Assembly (NCBI GenBank): GCA_026874595.1
Contig: CM049313.1
Span: 43,802,659-43,866,658 of the forward strand
Length of the DNA: 64,000 nt
Direction: 5' to 3'
Source of the DNA: Sipunculus nudus
Taxonomy: Eukaryota > Annelida > Sipuncula > Golfingiida > Sipunculidae
Below, one piece after another: positions 1 through 46,700 of this stretch. A program made the position numbers and the translations under genes. Every line of letters begins with the position of its first letter. Positions within the stretch are counted from its first letter, which is position 1. The notes below the pieces were generated by a model. The model was given only the letters and a program-made list of their open reading frames with translations. It did no database searches and was not told the origin of the DNA.

Positions 1-34759
<34,759 letters not shown>

Positions 34760-35339
34760 TTTGCTTCTCTCCTGCCGCTATTCCGGTGATACGTTGTACC
34801 ACGTGACAGAGTGAAGAGATGAAATATTGCACACGGCACTTTCTTCTGATTGTCTTTCACGAAAATACAGAGGATTTTCTAACCTTTATGGATACTAATT
34901 TAGTTATTATTTCAGTTGCAGGGAAACAACCACTCGTGAAAAAAAAAACACCTCGAAAGACAGAATAATTACAGTTGAAAGAAAATGATTATTCTTTGTT
35001 TATTCTTACATAAATTTAGTGGAGTGGTTTAGACAAAAAAACTCGTAATTAAAATTCGTAATTAAAAATTAAATTTAGTGAAAGGGATGCCTTCTAGGAG
35101 CAGATGCAGAGGGGGTCCAAGGGGTCTGGACCCCCTCCCTTTTCAGCCGCAGCAATGTTTTATCAAGGTTTCAGACCAATTTTTGCGGTCTGGATCCCCC
35201 CTTTCGAATCTGGGTACCTTGTTTTAGGTTTTGTCGATCATTAGTCCTTGTGGGATGGACCACTCTTTTTCGTAAATCATGTATTCGCCCCTTCCTCATG
35301 CACATACGTGTTACAACTTGCCCATTGACGAGTGAATAA

Positions 35340-35790
35340 ACAATAATAATAATAATTTATTTCTTATACAGCGAATTATCTATTAAAATGTGTGTTCAAA
35401 TGCGCCTTACATTTTTTTAAAATAAAATGAATAAATAAAATTAAAAAAAAAATAAAATAACTAAAGGTACACACTATAAACATTTCTTTAAATTTCAATG
35501 TCACTTTAAAACTAAGTATTAAGACCAGATCTGAATCATTAACTGTAGGCTCTATGTAGCGAGCTATGTCTTTGACTGCACTTGGTAGAATGTTCCAGAG
35601 AATTGGCACAGCAACTGCATAAGCTCTCTTCTCATACCCCTGTTGGCATCCTGGTACCACCAGTAGGTTTTGATGAGCTAACTGAAGCTCCCTAAGTGGA
35701 GTTTATGGATGGAACAGCTCTGAGAAGTATGTTGGTGCCTGATCATGCAGGGCCTCCCATGTAATGGTGAGAATCTTGAAAAATAATGCG
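35340..35790. repeat. Unclassified interspersed repeat
   Basis: Begins with AATAATAATAATTTATTTCTTATACAG-like sequence, then CAAATGCGCCTTACA, GTTCCAGAGAATTGGCAC and CATGCAGGGCCTCCCATG; this reads like a dispersed repeat. On the minus strand, KRAYAVAVPILWNILPSAVK resembles the C-terminal end of some non-LTR reverse transcriptases, which may be chance. Class left open. Confidence 0.4.
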
Positions 35791-36555
35791 TTGTTTGAAA
35801 GAAGTTATCATATGTTCAGGGCTGTAGTAAATAATATGTTCTGGGCAATTTACGTCCGAAGGGGGGGGGGGGGGGGGGGGTTAGTGAGCATAGTCGAGTG
35901 TTTTTCACGATGTGAAAATTAAAAGAGAAAATCTTATTTGAATTCCAGCATTCAGATGCATTTTGGATGTCATTTAATGTTCAGTTATTCCCTATAGATA
36001 TAGAATGAGAAAAAATATTCGTTATGATGTTCATATGTTGTAGTTTGTTATATTACAATAGGCCTAAAAAAACATGTTTATTATATGAATGCACGGTAAA
36101 AAGTAAAGGTCCTTACTTTCAGCGTATATATTTATAATTTTATAATGAAATATAATATGAACTTTATTCATACAACATTTATCATAACTGTTCTAGCTGA
36201 TGGTTTGCCGAATTGGGAATCCATACCGAGATTAGTCTTCCAGTTTACAATTACAACCATTTTTATGTATTCTATATCAACCTTTCAAATTTACGATGTG
36301 AATTCGATTTTTATAGTAAAGAGGTATGAAAAATAGTTTGATAGATATAGTTTGTCCTTAATTGTTAGGAGCTCGATACTTGTCTGGCGGTGGATGCATC
36401 AACATTCAGAATAGATAAGAAGTTTGTAAGTAAAAAAAAAACGTTTAAATTATTTTTACATCTGATCAGATTCCAGATTAACTTCTGTTAATTTCCACCT
36501 CTCAAAAGAGGCTATGGTCATATGATAAATAACTGGATGGTGATCTCGGCCACCC

Positions 36556-36556
<1 letters not shown>

Positions 36557-36613
<57 letters not shown>

Positions 36614-36645
36614 TATAATTATAATTATAATTATAATTATAAATA
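36557..36645. repeat. (AAT)n then (TATAAT)n microsatellite
   Basis: About 16 AAT units followed by ATTATA-type hexamers. Confidence 0.95.
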
Positions 36646-37079
36646 TGATAATAAAAAATCAACAACAATAATTATCATCATCATAATTATAAAAATTAAT
36701 AGAGTACTTAAAAAATAAATGACTAAAAAGAATATGGGTAGATATAAATATCACAATTTTTTTTATACCGTTCCTGTAAACAAATTAAAAAAAACTTCTG
36801 CCCATGACCTATGACCTATAGTATATACTGCTTTAGCCTTAATTTCAATATGTTACGTTTCTTTTAATTGGAGTGGACAGTATTGTGATATTTAATTAAA
36901 ATTATCATGCAAAACTATATTTAAATTAAAATAATGGTCAGACTTTATGTAATAATATTTTTTAAATAAGACGCCTTTAAATTTACAATGTGCTCCTATA
37001 ACTTCCTGTAGTTTCCATATTTTCGTATACGGGAAGAATTTTACGAGCGATAATACAAGGGTAGCCATACGAACTTTGA

Positions 37080-37181
37080 CAGTTCTCCTTTCCGCCTACT
37101 TTCAATGCTGCATTATGTGACGCTGCTCCGGACACAGCGAGACTGACACTCGTGCACGCTGAACTAAAACACTTTGTGACG
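37080..37181 (+). promoter_or_regulatory. Possible promoter and non-coding first exon of the MYORG-like gene
   Basis: A locally GC-richer segment with several CpGs ends in TTTGTGACG|GTGAGTTC, a strong splice donor at 37181. Nothing coding lies upstream. The next exon of the gene (acceptor before 43646) has 13 nt of 5' UTR, so it needs an upstream non-coding exon. This is the best candidate I see, but the link is inference. Confidence 0.3.
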
Positions 37182-37639
37182 GTGAGTTCTTATAAATTAC
37201 TGCAGTGATTATCCCTTGCTGGAATCTAATTGCACAGAATCCAACGAAGAATATTTGGATCTATTTAGAAATGTCAAATGTCAACAAGACCCTGCATGGC
37301 TGTTCTGTATTGAGTCTCTAATTGATAATTCTGCTTGTTGCCGAAACAACAGAAGTGATAAACTCCGTCATCATAATTCCCTACCGAACGTATCTGTCTT
37401 TGGGTTATAGACCTTTAGCCCGGACAAGCAGTTGATCTATTGCGATGTACATAACACATTTAGTATATAAAAAAAAAATAAATAAAAAAAACAGCTGTTT
37501 AAAATATAAATATATCAATCAGTAAAAAAATCAAAATTGGAAATTTTGATTAAAAAAAAAAAATCATTGGAGAGCTTTTGTTTCAGTTTCATAATAATTT
37601 TCGGAGCCACTATAAAACGCGGGCTTCGCTTGTATTGAG

Positions 37640-37835
37640 GAACATATATAAATAAAATTGTCACCTCTCATTCCCTATTTTAACTCCTACTTTTCCCTGT
37701 AGATGTCCCTACACTCTACACTTCTAACATAAACAACTAAGTACTAAGCATGAGAGGTCGCCTGAATCGGGAATTGAACCTAGGATCTCTGGACTAGGAG
37801 CCCTACACACTACTAAGTGAGCCGTGAAGATACCA
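37640..37835 (-). mobile_element. tRNA-derived SINE remnant
   Basis: On the minus strand the head (about 37833 down to 37757) has an A-box-like GGCTCACTTAGTA and a B-box GGTTCAATTCC about 40 nt apart, in a tRNA-like context (GATCCTAGGTTCAATTCCCG). Pairing is imperfect, so it is not a working tRNA. The following part, down to about 37640, would be the unrelated body. Confidence 0.45.
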
Positions 37836-37929
37836 GCAGGAGCAAGTTTTGTTCATTTATATCTGCGATTGAAGAGGCATCTATCGGGAAAATGGGAAAC
37901 CATTTACTATTTTAACAGGAAAAATTAAG

Positions 37930-38010
37930 CTTTAGGTGGGGGCTCCGCCCCCACACCCCCGTTCAGACGGGGAACCAAGGTTCCCCGGACCCCTCCTCCT
38001 CTAATATAAT
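37930..38010. repeat. GC-rich palindromic repeat
   Basis: GGGGGCTCCGCCCCC followed by CCCCGTTCAGACGGGG and a GGAACC..GGTTCC pair. A compact block of three short palindromes in otherwise AT-rich DNA. Confidence 0.6.
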
Positions 38011-38198
38011 AAACTCCAGCTATAAGCAAAATTAAATACGGGAATTCTGAGGAAAATGATATGTATCGGCCTTTTCCATGAAACAATTTATTATGCGACA
38101 CCCGTTTTACCGGCGGTAGGCTGAAGCCCGGTTTCTATAGTTCTGCCTAATTTTCAAATGAAGGAAATATTACCATCAGTTCAAAAGTTATTTATATT

Positions 38199-41100
38199 TA
38201 GCTCAGCTGACTATAAGTCATCTGAGCTATAGTCGTGGTCCATTGTCCGTCGTCTGTCCGTCTGTCTGTCTGTCCGTCCGTCCGTCTGTCCGTCCGTAAG
38301 ACTGGCACATTTTTACACCATTGGACTGACAAATTTGAAATTCGGCATACAGTTAGATGTCCCGAAAATCTCCTACCATGCCGAAAATTGGGTCAATAAG
38401 ACTTCGTTCCTTCGAGATATTAAGGAAAAACCTCAATTTTTTATTAGAAATCTATTTTTACACTTTAGGACTGGCTAACATCAAAACCACTCATCTGGTT
38501 TTCTTCATATTTACCATAAATATTCCTCTATATAGTTCCTATGTACATGCCAGAAATTAAGTCAGTATTATTTCATTTAAAAACGTTATAGGTCCAAACA
38601 TAATGGACTTTGTAAAAAAATCAGGAAAGATATTTGGTCACTTAAGACCAAAAGTGTTAAAGGTAGGGACTTTTTTTCAGTAATACAACTTTAATTAATC
38701 AAAATTTAATTGTATACCAAAAATTAGATCAAAATCTGTTGATTTTTTTAAATATTGGCAAAAATATAAAATTGGTTCCTTGCCCAACTTTGGCCATGGC
38801 ACGTTTTTTTCCTGTAAGTACTGTGGATTTAATTTTCACAGCATGTACACATAAGGATTTAATCTGTTAAAATCTGAAATTTGAAAATAAAAGCTGCAAA
38901 ATTAGGATAGTTATTGAATTTTTTTGGAGGCTCTTGTATTCCCTTACATTGTCAAGCAGTCCTCTTTGATGACTGTAGGACATTCAGTGCACATCTCTAT
39001 GCTCCCCAGGCTGTTGGCATTATGTTAGATGTCCAAAAAAATTCCTACCATACCAAAAATTGGGTCATTAGGACTTCGTTCCTGCAAGATATCAAGGAAA
39101 AACCTCCATTATCCATAAAAAAGCCATTGTTACTCTTCAAGGCTGCCTGATTTTTAAACCACTGATCTGTTTTTGATCATATTTAGTATTCACATTCTTT
39201 CATACATTTTCTATGAACATACCAAAAATTAGGTCAGTATTGGGTATTATTTTGAAGTTATGGGCCAAAATATAATGCAATTTTTAAAAAATCAGGAAAT
39301 ATATTTACTCACCTAACATGAGAATTGCTAAACCTAGAGACTTTTTTTCAGGAATATAACTTTATTTAATCAAGATTCAATTGTTTACCCAAAATTAGAT
39401 CTGAATTTTGCAAATTTTTCAAGTTATTAGCATAAATAAATAATCAATACCTTAAATTTTGTCATGCTTTGGCAATGGCACATTTTTTCCCTGTAAGCAC
39501 TGTTAATTTAATTTTCACAGCATATATACATAAGGATTTAATCTTTTAAAATCTGAAATTTCAAAGAAATTGATTGGAAAGAATAGCTTTTATTCACGTT
39601 TTCATTCATACACCATGTCAAGTAAACAACCTAGCCCACCTAGTAGTACAGCCTTCACTTGCATTATGTAACCCACCCCAGGCAGCTTGCCTTGGCTCAG
39701 CTTGGCCACTACCAGCAGGCTTCCCCTCTGCCCTGCATTCCCCCCCCCCCCCCAAGATGGTGCATAAACTAGATGAATGTTATTATTTTCTGTATTTGAT
39801 TCATTCTTATTCTAGGCTATGCTACATTTTAGATTTTGTATTGTACCACCAGGGTTACAATGATTAAAGTGTACATATAATTGTGTCCACAAAGTGATGT
39901 ATTGTTATGAAAGTGTGGATGTTCATCAGATAAGTAATTCCTTACTTCAGAAGAGTAAAAACTTCACCAGATGTGAAATTGACTATTAATTCCAGTAATA
40001 AATTAAAACTGGGATAGTAATTAGCACAATGATACTGTTTGTCCCTCATTCAACCAACAGTGTGTATTTATTTGAAAAGTTTTTTTATTTTATCAAATTT
40101 ACTGAAGCTTTTATTTTATTTTGGTGAATAAAATTAAGCATGAACTGAAAACTCCAATGTGCAAAAACCTGTTAATAGTGATTCAAGGAATATTCTTGTA
40201 GATGCCATGTTGTGGCATTATTTTCTTTTTAATTCAGTTTAAACATTTATGATTTAAAAATAATAAAATATATGTGTGTGCATAATATGACCCAATATGA
40301 GCTACACTCTGGATATATAATGATTGCAAGGATATATAAGTGGATATATAAGTGGATATGCTAAAAAAATAGGCTTATATATAAACTTTAATGCATTATT
40401 CCCTTGAAAGTGAAATAAAGGTATTAGTCCATTCTGTCCACTTGCCTGTCCATCTGTAAATTTTCATATGCATCACAGTATCTCAAAACTTTAACTGTTT
40501 TTCTTCATGACAGTCTTGACAGAGTATGAGTTTGCAATCAAATATTTAGAACTTTACTATAACCAAGTAGGAGGGCCCCTTTCCCTTTTAGCTTTTCATA
40601 TTCTTATGTAAATGAAAAACATTACAATAGAATATTTCTACATCCACCTTCGTGCTGCCCTCACTTTTCCCTTCTCTGAACCCCATCCCAAAGTCAGCCT
40701 CGGTAAGCAAGAACAAGATGAATCAGATATATTCATACTTTAATATTTTGTATAACTATTCGTCCATAGGTACCTTTGTACATGCCAGAAATTATGTCAA
40801 TATTGTGTAATATGTAGACATAGTGGGCATCACAATAATGTACCTTGTCAAGACTAAAGAGATATTGTGTCATACAGTCACAAATTCATAAATCACTTCA
40901 TCAGCATAGTTAATCATAACATCATATCTGTCAAATTGAAAGCTTACAGACTACCATACACTTTAGATCCTTCAACAAATAGCCTTATCATCATTCTACT
41001 ACTGCTTATTACTGCTGTCATTGCATTCATATTTGCTCAAATATATCACAATTTTCAACCCCTCCTAAATAAATAAAAAATAAACCCCTATATTTTACTC

Positions 41101-41284
41101 TATTAATCCATCAGTCAGGTAATTTCATTTATCATTTACTCACATATTACATTACATTCTTTTATAATAGCCCAACATGTCCATGATATTCATAAGCTTT
41201 ATCGACTCGATATAGTATCACAGTGGAGAAACATTTATAGTCCAATCATGATCAGCTGAGCGCCGTGACCCATGGGTCCCTTGT
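38199..41284 (-). mobile_element. Pearl/Helentron-like element C, full length 3.1 kb
   Basis: Read on the minus strand: the 5' end AAGGGACCCATGGGTCACGG..CTCAGCTGA at 41284, then a unique part and two diverged cores of about 670 bp (GGCAT..GTTAGATGTCC at about 39018 and 38346), then an ACGG/ACAG tract (38241-38297) and the terminal palindrome 38199-38229 (arms TAGCTCAGCTGACT / AGTCATCTGAGCTA). The termini match element A although the cores differ. No protein frame. A second copy is at 61141 to the window end. Confidence 0.7.
38241..38297. repeat. (GTCC/GTCT)n microsatellite of element C
   Basis: Tetranucleotide tract next to the terminal palindrome of element C, on the complementary strand compared with element A. 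Confidence 0.9.
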
Positions 41285-41464
41285 TTTTGTTTTGTGTGCA
41301 CCCATGCCAGAATTTTAGCAGTGATGTTTGTGTAATTGTTTCTTATTCAAAATGTTTAGTACCTGCATAGTTCATATACATGAGAAGTAATGGTCCAGCA
41401 TTGAAGCATTATACCTGGTGTATTTCCCAATGCACAGGTTCGCATTAGGCCTGTAGGCCTTGTT

Positions 41465-42299
41465 TCAAATTTTTGCATTTTTTTTCTCTATTTTTTTAGA
41501 CCTTTAAAGATGTTGTTATCTGTTAAGGGGCACAAATTGTAACAACTGGACCTAGAATCTTCACTGTTGTCATGCAAGGAGGCCCATGAAAAGTGTTTGT
41601 GGAAACCTGAAATTAGGTCTCTGTTTCCCATATCCTTCAAGCTATAGGACCCCGAAGTATCCCTCAGGATAATGGAAAATTTGATACAAAAGCTGAAGTA
41701 TCTGAACAACTATGCAGAGATCACCATGATTCTTTGCATGGATATTGATTATGGAGTGATTCATCAGTTTCTGCAGACTGGTGGTGCAGCCTATATTTTA
41801 TTCAATTTTTCGAATTTTTTTCTCTATTTTTGAGACCTTCAAGGATGCTGTCATCTGTTAAGGGGCACAAATTGTAACAACTGGACCTAGAATCTTCTAT
41901 TTGTCATGCAAGGAGACCCATGAAAAGTGTCTGTGGAAACCTGAAATTAGGTCTCTGTTACCTATATGCTTCAAGCTATAGGACTCAGAATATCCCTCAG
42001 AATAATGGAAAATTTGATACAAAAGCTGAAGTATCTAAACAACTAATGCAAAGATCACCATGATTCTTTGCATGGATATTGACCATGTGTTTTTGCAGAC
42101 TGGTGGAGCCACCTGTATTTTTTTACACATTTTTTCTCTATTTTTGAGATATATAAATACAGACACAATCTTGGCCTGTTGGTTAATCTGTTTGATGCTT
42201 CAGTTGAATGGGTATATACTACCATTCAGATGATAAAATTTCCTTTTGCGAATCTCTTTCCAGTCAGCTGAGCGTCATGCCCATGGGTCACTTGTTTTT
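41465..42299 (-). mobile_element. Truncated element, same family as element A, opposite orientation
   Basis: Its minus-strand 5' end (GTGACCCATGGGCATGACGC..CAGCTGACTGG at 42299-42265) and two cores match element A closely, including the GGACCTAGAATCTTC.. and CCACCAGTCTGCA phrases in reverse. There is no ACGG tract or hairpin at the 41465 side, so the 3' end is missing. Confidence 0.7.
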
Positions 42300-43645
42300 A
42301 ATGTAGGGATAGTGCTAATAGTAATACAGGATATTGCAAATGCCAAACTGTCATGTATGGAGGCAGTAAACGACTGCCTGCCTGAAAAACTGCTGGCAAA
42401 CAACGAGTGTCCCCCTAGCATCCAACTTTCTGCAGTCTGCAGCGCTAACATAAAGTAAACAATGATCAAGCGCTGCAGCCTCTGGCGGGGAGAGTCTATA
42501 CTATGCAAGCTGGCACAGATTTGTGCAAACCCCTCAGACACGTATATGCCTTGTGTAGTGTGAGGACACCAAACAACCCCACATATTATCATTGATATTG
42601 ATGCTTAGACTCCGTTGGGACCAAGACTTTTGCTGAATAATCAGTATGTAATACAGTATGGGCACTCTGAATGAAGTCAGATATTGCTTCGTCTCTGTAG
42701 GGCTGCTGAAGCCTTCCAGTTGGAACAGCCAATAGGATATTAGCATCATTCACAACACCGCGATGTATGATGGGAAGGATGCTTATGAAAATATAGTCTA
42801 TTCTAGTGCACGGCACTGGCATTCCTGGGAAAAGCCCCCCTCAGGTCCTCTTTTGCATAGATTGCCCACCTAATTTGCATGGGATACCTTTGCCAGCGGT
42901 TTCCTGTTGCACATGCAACAACTGAACCCTGGCAGTTCAAAGGATAAAAAACATTTATAGGCGCACATAAAGGTGATATATAGATATAATTTGATACATA
43001 ATAAGTTTATTTCTATTTATAAATACAAGATTGCTTCTCTATAGCAAAACAAGTAGTGGTATTTCATGTTAGATGTCCCTCCATGTACCACAGGGTGAAC
43101 TCCTACCACCAGATGGTTGCACTCCATATCACAGATAAATGGAGTCCGTATGTGTCGGGCTAGCATCCAACCTGACCAGCCCATTCATTCAGTTGAGCTG
43201 TGTGTGCACTGGGCATAGTGTTTTTAATTGCTGATCATAATGATACTTATTATCCTGTGTAGAATCATACCAGTCAATGAGGAGTGCCCGGAGCCAATAC
43301 TGACATTACATTTGTTTTGACTGACAGCTAATTGGTTCAGCTACCAACATTCACAGGGCTCTGTGTGTGTGTGGGGGGGGGGGGGGGTGGAATTGGGATG
43401 CTTTGCGTGAGCAAATGGCCTAAAACAACATATTGTTTTAATATTTTTAAAATTATTCTTCACTTTCAATTAATTAATTTCTGTTTGTAACAATAGCAAA
43501 AATAAAAGCAAAAGCAGAAGGCATTTTTAACATTATCAATTTCAGGAATACAGTTCTTTTATTAGATTAGCACTGACTTTTTGTTTGCGCTTACTTGAAG
43601 CCCATTGCTATTGATTAACCATCATTTTCTTATTGTGTGTTCCAG

Positions 43646-43757
43646 AATTAATGCTAAAATGGAGAACAAGAGTACCTCTGATGGGCCAAATTCAGTTGCT
43701 GTGGAAACAGAGGATGTTTCAATACTTACTCCTAATAAACCAGCTCGAATGTCTGGG
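43646..43757 (+). CDS. MYORG: MYORG-like exon with start codon
   Basis: Acceptor TTCCAG|AATTAATG, start codon at 43659 in context AAAATGG, residues 1-33 (MENKSTSDGPNSVAVETEDV..MSG), donor TCTGGG|GTAAGT. An out-of-frame ATG at 43651 precedes it by 8 nt but is in a weaker position and opens no family sequence. The peptide is hydrophilic, as expected for a cytosolic tail. Confidence 0.75.
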
Positions 43758-46700
43758 GTAAGTCTTCATTTAGATTCTGTGTTTCAAAGGAGCACAATAA
43801 AATAACAGTTTTTCCTACTTTTTACCCTGGCTGCCTATATGTCATCTAAGCTAAAGCAATGATCCTTTATCCTTCTAGTGGTCTGTCCGACCTTCCTGCC
43901 TCACATCCATTTACAGGGCATGTTTTGAAACCGTTGGACCTTTGAAACCAAAATTTGACATACAGTTAGATGCTCTTAAGTTTTCCTACCAAACAATAAA
44001 ATTTGTTACTGTGTCTTTGTTCCTTTTTAGAAATTAAGGAAAAACCTCAATTTTCCATTGGTAACTAATTGTTACTCTTCAGAACTGCCTATAATCTCAA
44101 TCACTTGTTTGTTTTGGTTTATCTTTGGCATGAAGTTTTATTTCCTATACCTGTCAGAAATCGGGTCAGTATTACGTAATTTATATATGTTATTGGGCAG
44201 AACTTTAGGTACCTTATCAGAACAGCAAGAAATATATTTTCTCACTTAACATGTTATTGTAAAGCTAGAAACCTTTTTTGAAGGAAACAACTTTATTTAA
44301 TCAAGATTAAAAATTGTGCCAGAAATCAAATAAAAATTTTGTAAATTTTTCAAGATTTATTTAGCATAAATAATGAAAATAATCAGTACCTTAAATTTGC
44401 CCAAATTTGACCATTGCACTTTTCATTTCTGTAAGTACTGTCAATTTTATTTTCGCAGCATAAAGACATAATGATCTAATCTGTTAAAATCTGGACTTTG
44501 AAAGGTATTGTTCAGAAAGTGTATTTTCCATTCAAGTTTTCAAACACCATGTCAAGTATTGTCTACATCTAGCCAACCCAGTACATTAGTGTGCAGTGAG
44601 TGCTGCAGCCCTCACCTGGCAAAGCTGTTTTGTAACTTACTTCACTCTGTGCAGCTCCCTTTGCTCAGCTGAGCTAGGAATCCCCTCTTCCCCTCTTTTC
44701 AGATGTTAATATATAAAAAACAATTACAAAAAATAAGTATATTTTGCATTTGCTAAAATTTTACAAAATATAGCTAAGTGCTGTGACCCATATCAGATAT
44801 TGAATTCATTTGTAATAGTTTATGTCTAAAGGAAGACCCAAGTAAAATGCTAGTGATCTATCAGTTTGTCTTAACAAGTTATTTGCAATGGGGTTTCCGC
44901 AGGAACTTCAGTAACTTTTGACAAGTGCTCTTTGACCAATGGTAATGCAGTTCATTTATACCCGAACAGCTGTTGGTTTTGATTTCTGCTGTTTGGCTGT
45001 TTTCTATGAAGTCCCACTAGCTAACAAGAACATTTAGTGGAAGTTCCATTTTTTTAAACCTTTCATAAATGTTTATCAAGTGTTAATTGGTCACTTCCAT
45101 GTATTTAATGTGTAAACATAAGAAAATTGGTCATCAAAAAGGTAAAACACAATGAGGAAACCTTTCTTAGTTCATAAATAATATATATTTCCAGAAAAAG
45201 CAGGCTGGCGGTTCATCTAAGGTAAGCTGTCACATCTACAAGGTGGATGGATGCTATTAACCTGGGTCTGGTGCTGTTTTGTTTACTGTATAGGTTTAAT
45301 CTAGCGTTTCCTCTCTACTAACATGTGCTGTCAGCTCATTTGCACCACAGTAATATTTCACCTGGATTACTGTTATTCAGTTCTGATGGGTTACCTGCAG
45401 AGCAAGTTTTGCAACTGCAGATGGTTTGAATAATGCTGCGCACCTAATTCTTAAGAAGCCTAAGACTGACCATGTCATGCCACTGCTCAAAAAGCTCTAT
45501 TGGCTTCCCAACAAGTACTGCATACAATACAAAATTCTTGTTTTTATTTACCACCATTTCAGTTGCCCACTACCATCTTACTTGTCTGAAAAATTAATAA
45601 CCTATCGGCCTTTGTGTATGCTGTGTTCTGCTGGCGTATATTTTTTTAAGTACCAACATGTAATACGAAAGGTGGTGAACACAACTTCCGTTTCTTAGCC
45701 CCAAAATTCTCAAATTTGCTTCTTACTACACTTAGAAAATTTTTGATTGTTACATCATTTAAAACTTATTTGAAAAATGTATCTCTTTCACCAAACTTTT
45801 GGTCATTTATATGTATCATTAGTTTTTCTGAAGTCATTTGCAATTTGTTAACATGCGGGAGAGGGCGAGAAAGGAAAGTGAGCTTAGGGAAAATTTTCAT
45901 TATTATTATTATTATTTTATGATCATGTAACATTTCAGTCACCTATTAGTAGATCCTCTGTAGTACCTGATAAACATTTAACAAAACCTCACCTTGCAGG
46001 CACCTGTCATTTATAGACTCTATTTAAGGCCCTTGAGACAGTCCCATTAAATAAAGACAGAGCTCCACATTAATGGTTTACAGCTTGCCCAGGGCATTTT
46101 TCTGAGAAATAATGCAAAAACCTTCGTTTTCCATTGAAAACATATTGTTACACTTCAAATGACCAAACGTCAAGACCACCTTTTTAGCTCAGCTGACTGT
46201 AAGTCATCTGGGCTATAGTTATGATCTGTTGTCCATATGTCCATCCGTCTGTTAGACTTGCCTATTTTGAAACATACATATCTGAAATTTGCTAAATCTC
46301 CTAACAAACCAAAAACTGGGTCACTGTGACTTCGTTCCTTAAAGAAATTAAGGAAAAACCTGAATTTTCCATTTTAAACCTGTTATCACACTTCAGGACT
46401 GTTTAATATCAAAAATGATTATCTGTTTTACTTCATATTTACTATAAATATTCTCATATATATATATCCTTAGTACATGCTAAAAGTTAGGTCAGAATTA
46501 GATAATTTGTAAAAGTTATGGGCCCAAACATAATGCCCTTTGTAAAAAATCAGGAATGATATTAACTCACTTCAGCAGACCAGTAGAAAAGCAGCCTTAG
46601 AATATTATAAAATACAACCCTAAACAGACCAGTGAAAAAGCAACCTTTGAATACTCGAATACAACCCAAAACAGGCCAGTAGAAAAGCAGCCTTAGAATA

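Larger units (their letters stand above)
34861..37079. other. Intergenic region between ZFR and the MYORG-like gene
   Basis: Contains a GGGGTC..GGACCCCC palindromic stretch (about 35105-35210), an unclassified interspersed repeat (35340-35790), a G tract (about 35861-35880) and an (AAT)n tract (36557-36605). No coding gene seen. Confidence 0.5.

Noticed and set aside
35376-35660. Minus-strand frame KRAYAVAVPILWNILPSAVK as a LINE reverse transcriptase tail
   Set aside because: A single short motif in a low-complexity frame; not enough to name the class, so it is listed only as an unclassified repeat.
39574-39867. Frame with homologous counterpart at 62489-62686
   Set aside because: Both are in the two copies of element C; similarity is explained by the repeat, and the frames break at different points.
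42246-42822. Several overlapping frames of 70-105 codons
   Set aside because: No recognisable family and no splice-supported structure; they partly overlap the 5' end of the truncated element A copy.
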